This document shows, piece by piece, positions 47,788-58,814 of a DNA stretch of 64,000 nucleotides; the stretch's first letter is position 1, and every line of letters starts with the position of its first letter. Location of the stretch: the NCBI GenBank assembly GCA_036674765.1, contig JARVKI010000020.1, positions 62,001-126,000 of the forward strand, read 5' to 3'. The position numbers and the translations under genes are program-made. The DNA is from Seiridium cupressi. Lineage: Eukaryota; Ascomycota; Sordariomycetes; Amphisphaeriales; Sporocadaceae. The notes beneath the pieces are model-generated. The model worked only from the letters and a program-made list of their open reading frames with translations, was not told where the DNA came from and ran no database searches.

Positions 47788-49673
47788 TTAATACTTGATC
47801 GTGCAGAGTCTGCCATCGCGGTCCTCACTCCAGTACTCGCTTCCTACTGCCGTTCTTGCATACAGAAGTTGGTCCGCATCATATGTCCTCTTGATCTTGC
47901 TCAAACGTGGGTAGTTCGGTCCATAGAACTCATCCTGCCAGTCAGGCTCCTCGAAGTTGGCCTCGTTCAGATATGTGCCCTTGCCTGGGGTCGCCGCTTT
48001 CAGGATCGGCAGTATTCTAGTGGCCATGTCATGCTGTCGGTCCACCATCTGCTGCTTTGGGATGGTGTAGTCCCAACCCGCAACGGCAACAAAATGGACC
48101 CTAGTGTCTCTCCACGTAGGCATGACGGCGTGTAGTTCTGGCTTGTTTGCATCTCGCGCTGTCTGTGTGGAGTCCATATTGAATGCATTCATGCCGAATA
48201 TATACTGGCCCGTGGAAGTGATTGTGCGCAGCGCGTCCACTAGTTTCTGTGTTGAGTTTTTGGTCGCGAAGACATCTTTCCGAGCCAGATGCCCGCCCGT
48301 TAGCTGGCTGACAGGTCCTAGGCCACCATTTGGATATGGCCCCAGATAGTTGTTCATATGGTCGTAAAAGTTGTCATAGTACGTGAAGTTCTTCGTGTAG
48401 GGAATCGCCTTGTCATGGAGGTACTTTTGAAATGGCTGGAACTGATCGGAAACTTGCGCTGCGGTCCTGTTCAGTGCTGTTGCAGCGTAGACCACCAGCA
48501 TATCCTGGGTCAACAGAGCTGTGACATAGGTTCCCTGGTCCAAAACCGGCATGAGAGTACTGTAATATGCAAGCACAACGTCCCAAAAGCTGTCGGCGGA
48601 TATGCCAGCAGCTGGAATCGTCATCCGTGCTCCTCCGGTGGGCACATCGGTGTGAGCTTTCGTGGTCAAGGAGAGAACAACCCCGAACGTCCCAGCGCCG
48701 CCTCCGCTCAAAGCCCAGTAGAGGTCTTTGTAATCTCCGTCGGGCTTCGCGATGACGTGTTCTCCAGAAGAGAGCACAACCTCCCATTCAAGCACGTTAT
48801 CAGCGGCTAGCCCGTAATGGCCCATTAGCGGGTTGTGCCCACCGCCGGACGTGTAGCCACCGGCGATTCCGACAGTGGCACATGAACTTCCAGCCACTTG
48901 AACGCCATGTTGATGGGCGAACAGGTACGCTTCGGCGGTTGTCAAGCCAGCACCAAGCTTTACAGCAGCTCCAGAGTATGCCCTACTCCCGTAATTGGGA
49001 ATAAAAGACGCATCCTTAAGGTTGTGGGTCCACAACTCGAGGCTGCCTTTGCCGGCGGACTTGCCTAGAAAACTGCGATATTCAGTCAGCAGTTGTAGAT
49101 TAGATGTTAAATCCCGAGTATGCTTACTCATGGCCAGTATTTTTGATGGTCAACCTGATGTTACGCTTTCTCGCAAAGTCGAACGCTGCCGCCACGTCGT
49201 CGGCTTCAGTAACTTCGATCGAGTACGACGCGTAGTTTCCAAGTGTGCAGGGAGTAGTCCTTGGCCCAAACGGATCACAAGATCCATTCTGGAAGTAGGG
49301 TGCGTCAAACTCCGCTGGAGAAAACTGACTGGGGTTTAAAGGTCAGCTATGCCCGTACATGCTTGGTAATCTCAACTCCTCCCACTCGGGTGCCTTACTG
49401 CGTTTCTGGCAGCGTCCAGACCTGCTTCAAATTGTCGCACTCCACAGCATTGTATGTAGGATCGTGACAGACGCTAGCAAGCGGAGTAGTAGCAGTCAGT
49501 CGGCCTTTGACGGTGCTGTTGAGTGTGGACCATTCCTTGACTTCAGGCCAGCACTTGTCTCCAGGGATACACCTGCACTTATCTTTCCTGCTTCGTGGGT
49601 CGATGATTGAATTTGGGATAGCCAACACTGTAAGTGCACAGCAGGCAGCGAATAATAGTCGCGTAAAACCCAT
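47788..49673 (-). CDS. Secreted FAD-linked oxidase, berberine-bridge-enzyme type
   Basis: Three exons: 49673-49399, 49328-49128 and 49072-47788; 586 aa. BBE-like enzymes oxidise alcohols or amines with O2, making H2O2. A signal peptide (about 1-18, LLFAACCALTVLA) sends it to the secretory route. The FAD_binding_4 domain has both covalent flavin anchors: His158 in NTGHDFLGKS and Cys223 in GSSCATVGIAGGYTSGGGH. The C-terminal BBE segment is present (NEANFEEPDWQDEFYGPNYPRLSKIKRTYDADQLLY). Several N-glycosylation sites are visible. Length is full. In fungal salicylaldehyde clusters such oxidases convert benzylic alcohol to aldehyde; here that role is inferred from the neighbouring PKS, SDR and P450 genes. 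Confidence 0.88.
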
Positions 49674-50797
49674 CTTGATAGAATCTCAGCTGATGTGCGG
49701 TGAATTTGTCCTATCTGCGCGGCGTGCAGGAGGGAGCTGGTGTTGAGGTTCCAGACGAGGGGGTCATCCGAAGTCTACTTATACTCGGTCTTGTCCCATG
49801 ATCTTGAGTAATCATTCCTTCAAAAACCGCACAATTGCCACGGGAAGACACTAGCTGACCCCTTGCTGGCCGTCTGATTTGCTGAATCATTGTCATCAAG
49901 TATGGAGCGCTACTCCAGGTCTAGATCATTACTCTCAGGTTGGCTCGGGGCCCTGAGGCTGTGCGAGGCGGGCGTTTGGGCTTGGTAATGTCGTCAATGG
50001 TAAGCGTTGATGTGCCCTATTTCGAGATCTGGACGGATTCCATAGGATTCAATAGTCTCAGCCAGCTATCAGCCATGCTGACATGTGTTATGTATTTGCG
50101 GCGCCGAGGCTAGAGTCACAGGGCCTGTCATTCAAACGGAGCCTATAATATAAATGTCTTCCGCGAACAGCTTATCTTTCCCAGTTGGGATATTCCAACG
50201 CCACATTTCATCCTTTTCATTGCTACTTTTAATGCTCGGCCTTGTTATAGATAACATATAGCCGAGCTACATATAAGCAAAAATTACAATTGCGAGAGTC
50301 TAGAATGCAACAAAATTGACTCCATGGAGGCCTGATCATAGATTCGAATGATTTAATCGAGGTGATTCATGTTGTGCATCTTATGTCACTTCGCCTCGTG
50401 TACTCGGATTCAAACTTGGTCTTTCTGAATCAAGGATAACTTCTGAACGGTTGATTTTGAAAGATTAGCCATATGTTGATTTGGGGGTATAAGGTTACAT
50501 GTTTGCGGTTCCAAAATGTAAGAATAAATCTTGAAGCTCACACTTCATGACTCCTCAAACATGAGCAATCACACAGCTCGTTTTAGATCACCAACAAAAG
50601 CTTCTGTTCGTGTAGATATATGGCATCACGTTACAGAAATGAAGATAACCTCTTAAATGATTTTAAATGATTAATGTGATTTTCAGGTGTCATTCTCTAA
50701 GATACGCTCTCCTCTCGCTCATACGTACTACCCAGGACTATCATTCATCAACCTCATCAACCGCACATCTCAGTTCTCCTTGGGCCGAGCGTGATCA
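49674..50797. other. Intergenic region, 1.1 kb
   Basis: AT-rich non-coding sequence between the oxidase promoter and the 3' end of the first SDR gene. No gene, repeat or RNA recognised. Confidence 0.6.
49775..49784 (-). promoter_or_regulatory. TATA-like element of the FAD oxidase gene
   Basis: GTATAAGTAG on the minus strand, about 105 bp upstream of the ATG. Position and sequence fit a fungal TATA element; no other promoter sites were recognised. Confidence 0.5.
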
Positions 50798-51740
50798 CTA
50801 GAACAGCAACTCCTTGCCATCAATGTCGTAGAAGTTACCCGAGGTAGACTCTGGGGTGGACTCATCAAGCTGCGTTCAATCAGTTCGTGATGAACCAGGG
50901 ACATGCTATCAGATCAATAGAGAAGTTACCTTCTTGGTGATTCCATTCACGCTATATTCGATTGTATGGAATGCCTTTTCCATTCCAAAAAACTTGGCAC
51001 CATCGTTGCCCATGTCGGTCTGGACGAATCTGTGACATAAGGATAGTCAGTGAAACCGCTCCTTGGGATGGGCGGGAGCAACTTACCCGGGGTTCATCAA
51101 GAAGGCAGTGAGCCATTTGTTTTCGAATGACAGTCGACGAACAATATAGTTCAGCGCCGCTTTGCTGGCTCCATAGTTACCCAGTAGGTAGGGAACATTC
51201 TCCTCCACGTTTTGAATGCTGGAAGCGTTGGTGGTTATGCCGAGGAACTTGGGTGCGGTCCTCTTCTTGTCGACAGCGGCCTTAAGGAGAGGGAAGACAG
51301 CCTTGTAGAGGACGAGCGGCCCTACGGCGTTGACCTCGAGATATTCGCGGAAGTCCTGGATGTTGGCAGCATCAAGCCTGGAGTAAGACCCCGAAATTCC
51401 GGAGTTGGCAATCACGATGTCCAAGTATGTGATGCCAGCAGCCTGGATGGCCTTGACGGCTTCAAAGGGGTCTGTGTCCGATTTGGCCTCGATCTTCACG
51501 ATTTGGAGCGAGGATCCGCTTGCAGCCTTGACGGCCTTGAGTGAATCAACACTGGCAGAAGAGGTATCGCGTACGCTGCCGATAACGATATGGTCAGGCC
51601 TAGCCAAGTAGGCTTCGGCAAGGCCTCGGCCAATACCTGTCGAGTTTACCATGTTAGCCTTAGCGCTGAGCCCGTGCGCCCGTACGTTTCTCACCTCGGC
51701 TGGCTCCAGTGATGAAGATTACAGTCTTGTCTGCTGACAT
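50798..51740 (-). CDS. Short-chain dehydrogenase/reductase, nor-1-like (SDR A)
   Basis: Four exons: 51740-51695, 51636-51087, 51029-50930 and 50869-50798; 255 aa. NAD(P)-dependent ketoreductase or dehydrogenase of the type first known from the aflatoxin norsolorinic acid reductase. The Rossmann motif TGASRGIGRG is at residues 12-21 (split by intron 1), and NSG follows strand 4. The catalytic Ser is in TTNASS and the catalytic pair is YGASK. Near the C-terminus is PGFVQTDMGNDGAKFFG. Structure and intron phases are the same as in SDR B at 57.3 kb, so the two are paralogues. In the proposed pathway it would adjust the oxidation level of the PKS product. Confidence 0.88.
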
Positions 51741-52094
51741 GGCTGTTTTTGCTGCTGGGGTGTGTCAGCGGGGATGTATTTGCCAAACGAATGGGCAAGC
51801 CGAGGGGTGGAATACTAGCTGACCAGCTGGTATTGTTACTTGATGGAACGGACAACAGCTTCAGGCTTGAGAAGGCTGGTGCTGACCTGGTGACATAAAC
51901 TAACAGTATAGGGGCAGAACACGGCAATAAATAGAAAGCCTAGCCTTCGACTGATTGGTGGTAATAGATTATCAATGATTACTGATTTATCAGCCTTGTG
52001 TCGAAATCGGCACACAAGTCCGTGGAGAGTCGTAGGGAATGCTCTATTAGCGCCCATTACATTTGGAGATGAGTGTCTCTCGGCTGCGAGGCTC

Positions 52095-52272
52095 TGTGTT
52101 ACGTAGAATTTTCCGTGGAACGCCGTGGACTGGGCTGTACTGTTTCACCCCACGGCGTTTTGTCTCGTCGACTGTAGGTCAGCTCCAAGATTTTGTGTTA
52201 CGTTGATTTTCCGTGGAACGCCGTGGACTAGGCTAGACTTCGGCTTCGGCTCTTACGCCATGGCGTTTTGTG
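52095..52272. repeat. Two tandem copies of a hairpin-forming repeat
   Basis: Copies at 52095-52163 and 52195-52272 share the start TGTGTTACGT, then TTTTCCGTGGAACGCCGTGG, and the end GGCGTTTTGT. Inside each, AACGCCGTGG pairs with a downstream CCACGGCGTT (52119-52128 with 52150-52159) or CCATGGCGTT (52217-52226 with 52258-52267, one mismatch). This gives 10-bp stems with loops of about 20-30 nt. The second copy also holds the perfect palindrome ACGCCATGGCGT. They could be foldback remnants or protein-binding sites; sequence alone does not decide. Confidence 0.8.
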
Positions 52273-52850
52273 TAACCACGACTACTATGGTTGAAGCCGC
52301 CGACCTTGTTGTATGCACTTCAGCTGGACGCAGTGCATGAGTCTAGCCAACGCTTACCAGATTCATCCTGGCTGCGGACATGTGACCCTAGTCTTACGGG
52401 ACGCGCCGCTGGGCCACGATGTCTCCCATACTGTACATGCTTTGGAATGATGGGCGGTGTCTCTGCCGTCTTCATCCATTCCTTTGAACGCCGATCCGCT
52501 CAATAGGTGACCAAGTCCAAATGTACCTGGCCCGTGCAGTACCCTCGAGGTGTGCCCTCTTCTGTGCCTGGTACCATAGTACTCCTTACGGTCCAGTAGC
52601 AACATGAGCCTGGCAGACGAAGGAATGTTCACAATCCAGCCAGAGTCCATCCATGTTCTGTGTAGCCTGTGCGTGCGCAAGAAGACCAGGTTGGACCAAG
52701 CGACGAAGTTTTACATCCACGAAGTATGCATCATCTAAGCGTGCTTTTGGTGAGTGTAAGGCGTGTCACAGCAATCCCACCCGTATTACCCCGAATATCC
52801 CAGCCTATCCCTGCTATATTGCCGCCACCATTCCTCCAGCTTGACCCATA

Positions 52851-53030
52851 TCTCCTCAAAGACCAAACTAGGCGAAAAGAGTGGGACTGAGTTAGCAGAG
52901 ATTATAAAGGGCTCTGGTTGGTTGAAGATTAGGTGAGATACAAGTAGGCTGTCTGCAAAATCTGGGTGAGGGCAATGTACTGGCAGAGTCCCACTCTTTT
53001 CGCCTAACCTAGTTTGGTCTCTGAGGGGAT
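52851..53030. repeat. MITE-like element with about 40-bp inverted repeats
   Basis: The left arm (52851-52888) contains AGACCAAACTAGGCGAAAAG followed by AGTGGGACT. The right arm (52987-53030) contains its inverse, AGTCCCACTCTTTTCGCCTA followed by CTAGTTTGGTCTCTGAGG, with a 5-nt insertion. Total length is about 180 bp and there is no coding capacity. The element sits about 410 bp upstream of the bANK regulator ATG. Target-site duplication is not clear; flanking TA dinucleotides are compatible with a mariner-type MITE. Confidence 0.85.
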
Positions 53031-53439
53031 GGCCTATATGTAAATAATGATTTTTCGTGCGTACGATATAGTCCTCCTATTGTTGTTCTGAGGTGGGGGT
53101 TTACAACTGGGTAACGATGCAATCGTTCAGAGGCTTGTTTCCCAATATCCTCCCACCACTATCTCTTGCTCTAAGGGCATCAGGCTTTTCTCCCAATGGC
53201 CTCCCGAATCTCACTGCGTCCAGCACCCGATGCATGGTGGGAGCAATGCTTATCTCAGGCTCGCATACAACCGAGCCATGGTTCTCGACTCTACATAAGC
53301 GAATCCGCATGTGTCATGTCAGCAGCTCAATCTTGAAAGATGTTCCCTTTTGTTCTCACCCTTTTCCCATTGGGAAATCCATCTGGTTCGCCATCCCACC
53401 GCATATTTCACTCGGCCTCGTTTCCGCAAGGCTCCTGTC

Positions 53440-54741
53440 ATGGATACGGTTGAGCGCCGAAGGGTTCAAAACAGAAATGCACAACGCCGGTTCCGAAGTA
53501 AGTGGGACAGCCCTCGACACGGATCGGACCATCTTAATGTCTGGCGGGTAGGCAAAAGATCAGCATCAGACTCCACGGACTCATCCTACAGGTCTACGGC
53601 ACCCGGTGCTATTGATACAACTGCAGCTGCCAATTTGCCAATTCAACTGCGACCAATGCCATCCACAGGCGGCAGACATAAGAGGCAAGACATTTGGTCT
53701 GGTCCGACGAGAGACCACCTCCCAATGCCCTTGGAGCCCGAGAATAGGTATCGGCCTGAAGTCGAGAAGAATAGCCCGGTGGACAGGGTTTCTTTGGTGT
53801 CGCCCTTCAACAATCCTTACAGTAGTGCGTTACCACGCGTTTCCAGCGCAACATCGAGCCATCCACTTAGTAATGGGACAATGCCGAGCTATGCGGACCA
53901 TCTTCGTGACACATTCAGCGCGTTATCTTCGAGGTCGCGGTACGTTGTATTTACAGTGCACTTGTGGTTCGGCAAAGGTAACATCCTCAAAGAACAGAAA
54001 CAAGCCTCATGGACTTGAGTATGCTGCCGACAATGAGCGGCCCGACGGGTACCGGAGTACAGCCCACCACGTTTCCCCTGGAGCTGACGCCCGCTTCTCC
54101 AGACAGTGGGGACGTCACTCCACGGCGAAGCGGCAGTAGGAGCCAGGATCAATGGTCCGCTGGAGTCCACTGCGCAGAAACCGCCATGTACGTACCCACT
54201 CAACATATATACAAGCAAGGTAACGGTAACGATGTAGTATGTGGCCCCACGCGTTTTTTTGTCAGTCTTGTTCGTCTGTCGTTGTTTGCCTGACATATAA
54301 CTCAAGTACCAAAGACCTATGCCCAATGCGCCGCTGGTCTCTCCACCCGTATCTCGAAGCGGCCCGCCTGCGAATGAGACGGAATCAGATGCCCCCACAC
54401 TTGAGAGCGACACTAGGCTGAACGCCGATGAAGCATTCCAGACATCACTTCATATCGCCGCCGCCTGCGGCCACGAGAAGATTATTGACATGCTATTGGC
54501 AGGAGGTGGCACCGTTATCGACGAGCCTGACAGCAATGGCTACACGGCCCTACATGTGGCAGCGGAAAGCGGCAAGTCGGCCGCTGCACTGCGGTTGCTT
54601 GGGTATGGCGCCAATCCAAATGCCGAGAACGCTTCAGGTTGGACGCCGGTCCACCTCGCCGTGTTAAATGGTTCACTAGAGATATTAGAAATACTTATAA
54701 GGCACGGGGGCGACCCTAACAAGAAAGCTAAAGGGACGTGA
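53440..54741 (+). CDS. bANK transcription regulator (basic region plus ankyrin repeats, ToxE-type)
   Basis: Proposed exons: 53440-53497, 53552-53939, 53993-54187 and 54315-54741; 355 aa. The N-terminus carries a bZIP-type basic region (ERRRVQNRNAQRRFR) without a following leucine zipper. A Ser/Pro-rich middle has PRRSGSRS. The C-terminus has three ankyrin repeats (about 257-354: TSLHIAAACGHEKIIDMLL, TALHVAAESGKSAAALRLL, TPVHLAVLNGSLEILEILI). Proteins of this build (ToxE of the HC-toxin cluster, Apf2 of the apicidin cluster) activate their own biosynthetic clusters. That makes it the likely regulator here. Splice sites of introns 1-3 are uncertain: introns 2 and 3 use AAAG-type acceptors chosen for phase. 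The protein is shorter than ToxE, and an upstream exon is possible. Confidence 0.72.
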
Positions 54742-54879
54742 TATAATATTTTAAATAAATAAAACGGAATCATTATTTTAATCTATATTAAATAATATCT
54801 AAACGTTGATTTAACCTTTTTAAAGAGAAGAAAACTAGGAATCTTATTGTAGCTGACATTATCAGGCTAGGACAGTCCT
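54742..54879. other. AT-rich spacer between convergent regulator and P450 genes
   Basis: Strongly AT-rich, TpA-rich sequence (ATAATATTTTAAATAAATAA and similar) directly after the regulator stop codon. No gene. It resembles the AT-rich pocket at 45945-46080 and would contain the 3' ends of both converging genes. Confidence 0.6.
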
Positions 54880-56638
54880 CTAGATAGTAGCTCGCACTCT
54901 GACCCTTACTCCCTTAGTCCCAGGCTTTGCTCTTGGCACAAAACTATCAAGGTACACGTCGACAGCATCCCGCTCTGTCTCGTACAATTCACACTGGAAC
55001 CTTCTGAAGAAGGTGGCCACACCAATATAGAGATCAGCATATGCCAGCTGCATTCCGACGCAGCTCCTGGTACCTCGCCCAAACGCAACCAAGTACCTCG
55101 TGAGAGGCTTGCCATCGGGCGCGGTCGGGTCGCCTTCCCAGCGCTCTGGCTGGAAAACGTGTGGGTCCGGAAATATGTGCGCATCATGCGATGCCATGTA
55201 GTGATCCATACTGACGATAGTGCCCACGGGGAGGGCGTAGTCGTCCTCCAAGTGAGAATACGTCATAGGCGTTGGTGACAGGCGTGGGATGCGCTGTGGG
55301 GTGCCATATCCGAACCGCAGAGCCTCATTGACCACACAGGTGAGGTAGGGTACTTGCATCAGTTCATCGAGTTGGGGTACATGTTCAGGATCCGGGATGG
55401 CAGATGCGAGCTCAGCCTGCAGCCTAGCAAGCTTGCTGGGGTTGGCAAGGAGATGGTAGGAGCACGTCGATAGCGTGTAGGAAGTTGTTTCGATTCCGGC
55501 GCCAATCACAGATATGGCCTCGTGCTGAAGCCGCTTGGTGGACAACTCCGTCGGTGGGAGATCAGATCCCAAAAGGGCAGTGAAGATGGATGGGCTCACG
55601 GACGGGTTCTTTTCTCCGGATGAGTGGACGGCCTTTGCTCGAAGAATTTGAGTTCGCATCTCCTCGTTAAAAGACACAACGGATTGCATGGGTGGATAAA
55701 GTCTCACGACCAGCCATTCTGGCAGCAATTTCGAAAACTTGATCATCCAAGGGAACTGGGTGATGAAATGAACCGGATCTAGGAGATCAACCCTGCGTGC
55801 CATTAGCCCTGGCGCCTATTACCTTGGTGCTTGAGAGGAGCTGGGGGTGTTGGATCGTTCCTGAATGAACAAAAAAAAAGGGATTGTTGGCAGAGACGGA
55901 TAAGGGATCATACATGGCGTCCGAGAAAGCCGCCCGAAAATCGGGATTCATGATGAAATCGTAGGGCTTCTCTAGGCAATATCCGACAACAATGTCCGAT
56001 GTAAAAGCGCCCCACATGTTGGTCATGTTCAAGATGGCATCTTGACGACCACTAAACTCGGATGTTAACCGTCTGCATAGGCGGTCCATGTGAGCCTGAA
56101 TGTGGGGCGACTGCTGAGCGATCTTTCTCTTTGAGAAGAACGGGTTCAAGGCTCCGCGTCTCATGCGGTGAACGCTATGTTGTGCGGTTGCAAACGAAGA
56201 CAACTCATTGTTGAACCGATGTTCCAAATGCTTCAGCTTGTTCGAAGGACGAGACTGAGCGTAGAGAGTATCGTAGAATGTTGGATCTGCAATGTGGACC
56301 TCGTTGGGACTGATACGCACAATTGGTCCTGGATGCACGGATTTGTGTCAGAGGCCCGGGGCTGGGTCCGAGTTTCTGATATTTCTGAAATTCTCACCAT
56401 ATTTTTCGTGCCATTTTTGATATTCCCACATGAATTGACCCCCAGGAGCTTTAAAACATTCGTAATAGGTCTCAACCCATTGCGTCAAGGCTGCTAACCG
56501 GGGGCCAGGAACTTGACGTAGAGGATGGAAAAACAGACGATATACGCCGACGACGATTGTATATAGCAGGATCAACGCGCACACCGCGAAGCCGGCTTGA
56601 TCATATGTCACCACCAATTTCATTGGATCTGGAGTCAT
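54880..56638 (-). CDS. Cytochrome P450 monooxygenase
   Basis: Three exons: 56638-56398, 56328-55914 and 55792-54880; 522 aa. Microsomal P450, anchored by an N-terminal helix (FAVCALILLYTIVVGVYRLF) followed by the Pro-rich hinge HPLRQVPGPR. The I-helix oxygen-binding motif is AGIETTS, the K-helix ExxR is EALR, and the heme loop is FGRGTRSCVG with Cys463 as ligand. The sequence resembles the trichodiene-oxygenase-like P450s of fungal clusters. The 121-nt second intron contains an open frame that can be mistaken for coding; the model with donor at 55913 joins DAM to VDLLDPVHF, as in relatives. Likely hydroxylates the polyketide product or its aromatic ring. Confidence 0.88.
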
Positions 56639-57332
56639 TTTGGAAGCAGTTTGTAGGAGACAACAAGAATGTTCTTTGGCTGTGTGCTGCAGTCTAAACT
56701 ACACTATATCAGCTCTACCTGTCTCTATGGCGATCGAGAAAACGTAGATACCGCTCCTCTGCGTGACATGCCCATCATGCAATTTGCGAGGCAAAGTGGC
56801 TTGCTCACAATTCGTGACCAGCTTGCGCATGTAAGAAACCAAACTACATCGGCCTTTGCCTACAATGCGAGAAGGTAGATGCAGGGACTGCGTTTACATC
56901 ACAGGTACTATTACGGGCCAGGGCTATGATTCGTCAGACGGTCGGCAACTGACCACGCATGCGTCCATCCAATCAGAACCTTGTCAAATAATCATGGCCA
57001 GACTTCCTGTGTAACCTTGAAAAGCAATACCTGCAGGGTAGGATCGAACTACACAAGTCTAACCGTCCTCGGTACTTCCGCCAAATGCGGGAGCAAACAT
57101 TGACGAGCCGACGGGTTGTACAAAAAGCGACACACTTTACAGCGCTACATCAACTATTTTGCTTACAAATGAAGTAACATTTGTAAGCCAATGCTTTTAC
57201 TACTATCAAGCCTTCCCCTCCCCTGGTCGTTCCGCTCGACACCACCTACTCGGACAGTCTCGATACTGAGTAAGATTCTGTCAGCCATATTGTCAGCATC
57301 CTTAGTATCAGCCACAAAACAATCGCTTCGTC
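56639..57332. other. Divergent promoter region, P450 / SDR B
   Basis: About 700 bp between two divergently transcribed cluster genes, suitable for co-regulation by one factor. I found no clear copy of the ToxE 'tox-box' consensus by eye. No gene seen. Confidence 0.6.
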
Positions 57333-58301
57333 ATGGCAGGGAAGACGTATCTCATCACTGGAGCCAATCGTGGTAGGTCACAAGCTCACCAATGGGTTAA
57401 TCACCAACCCACGTTCCAATTGTGCTCGCCCCTCTGACATGGAAGGATCCTTTTGCAGGTATCGGGCGGGGAATGTTCGAGCACTACGTTGCCCAGCCCA
57501 ACAACACCCTCATTGCAGCCGTACGCGACACCGCCGGCGCCCAGGGCCTTCTCAGTGTCCCTAGGGGCACGAATACTAGGGTGGTTCTTGTCAAGATTGA
57601 TTCTGCATCCAAGACCGACTCCTACGATGCTGTCCGAGGCGTCCAGTCGCAGGGAATAGACCACATCGATGTTGTCATATCTAGTGCTGGTATAGTCAAG
57701 TTAAACACCATTGAAGACTTGCCCATCGAAGAATTCGAGGAGATCTTGAGGGTGAACGCCTTCTCCGTGCTGCTACTGTACAAGGCAACATTGCCGCTCC
57801 TTCGAAAGGCTGCTCATCCTGCTCGGTTCGCCTTCATAAGCGCTTCGGGTGGGAGCCTGAATTTAATGCCAACATATCCTTATCCCAATGTCAGCTACAC
57901 TGGCTCGAAAGCTCTAGCCAACGTTCTCGTTGTCAAAATGGGAATGGAGAATGATTGGCTCATTACACTTTGTATCCATCCTGGGTAAGTCACTTTCTCT
58001 TGTTGTACTTTGCGTATACCTGTCCGCAAAGAAGAAGGTGGCTAAGTCAGTGGGTGACTAGAGTGGTGCAGACCGACATGGGAAATGAGGCCGCTCGTGC
58101 CTTCGGGTTGGAAAGAGCTCCTCGAACGATCGAAGAGAGTAGCAATAACACGGCTTACATTGTATGTATTTGTCCCATGGGTTCTGGCCGCATATTAAAC
58201 TCCCGCTAACCAGTTGTTCATCAAAGATTGACCATGCTACGAAGAAAGACCACTCTGAGAGGTTTTTCAATGAGACCATTGATCAAATTCATCCTTGGTA
58301 A
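57333..58301 (+). CDS. Short-chain dehydrogenase/reductase, nor-1-like (SDR B)
   Basis: Four exons: 57333-57372, 57459-57984, 58062-58161 and 58227-58301; 246 aa. NAD(P)-dependent oxidoreductase. Cofactor motif TGANRGIGRG is near residues 9-18, split by intron 1 after the first G of the Gly codon as in SDR A. SSAG follows strand 4; catalytic Ser is in ISASGGS and catalytic pair in YTGSK. Near the C-terminus is PGVVQTDMGNEAARAFG, matching SDR A in kind and position. The last intron uses an AAAG acceptor; the earlier CAG would give an immediate stop. Divergent from the P450 and convergent with the PKS. Expected to act on the PKS-bound or released intermediate. Confidence 0.87.
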
Positions 58302-58814
58302 TCTCAGCCCGGAAGTTGGAGTCAACCAGCCTTCGATGGACAGGGAACTTGTAGGCTCTATAATAGAAGAATGTGATTTGGCCACCAGATCAGACGCGAA
58401 ACCTGTGTAGCACGAAGGACTTGCATTTGAGCCAATACCAACATGTAGAGTGGTTGGATCCCAAGTCCTACTTGAACAAGTCTTTTTGGTAAAGGAGTTG
58501 AACAAACTTTAAACCGTTCTTTATCGGCCCAGCCGCAAAGGAGATTATCACGATCCAATATAAACTATTGGGTTTGGCGTGCATGCACACCTTGACAGGA
58601 CTGCTATAAAAGTTTGTATCGTTTTTAGGAATTGTAATGGATGCACAGTAATTGTCTTGCGTAAAATTCTAAACGATTGTATTTGCTCAAAGATTAGAAA
58701 CGTGACATAGTCCAATGTCTACAAATCCCATGTATCTGGCTGCAACCTTGAACCGAAAACGAGATGAATCAATGTAACAAAACATAGAAATGTCCAAGAC
58801 GTTTTACCTTCATG
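58302..58814. other. Convergent intergenic region, SDR B / PKS
   Basis: Non-coding 513 bp that must hold the 3' UTRs of both genes. No repeat or RNA recognised. Confidence 0.65.

Larger units (their letters stand above)
51741..53439. other. Divergent intergenic region with two repeat elements
   Basis: Shared upstream region of SDR A (minus) and the bANK regulator (plus). Apart from the hairpin repeats (52095-52272) and the MITE-like element (52851-53030) listed separately, no gene is supported. An upstream exon of the regulator in 53.1-53.4 kb cannot be excluded. Confidence 0.55.

Noticed and set aside
53606..54139. 177-codon frame overlapping the bANK gene
   Set aside because: Different frame from the basic region and ankyrin exons under any plausible splicing; the Ser/Pro-rich frame fits the linker of a regulator better.
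55793..55913. Continuation of the second P450 exon (FFFVHSGTIQHPQLLSS)
   Set aside because: Reading through requires an impossibly short 30-nt intron. Splicing from 55913 to 55792 restores DAM-VDLLDPVHF, as expected for the family.
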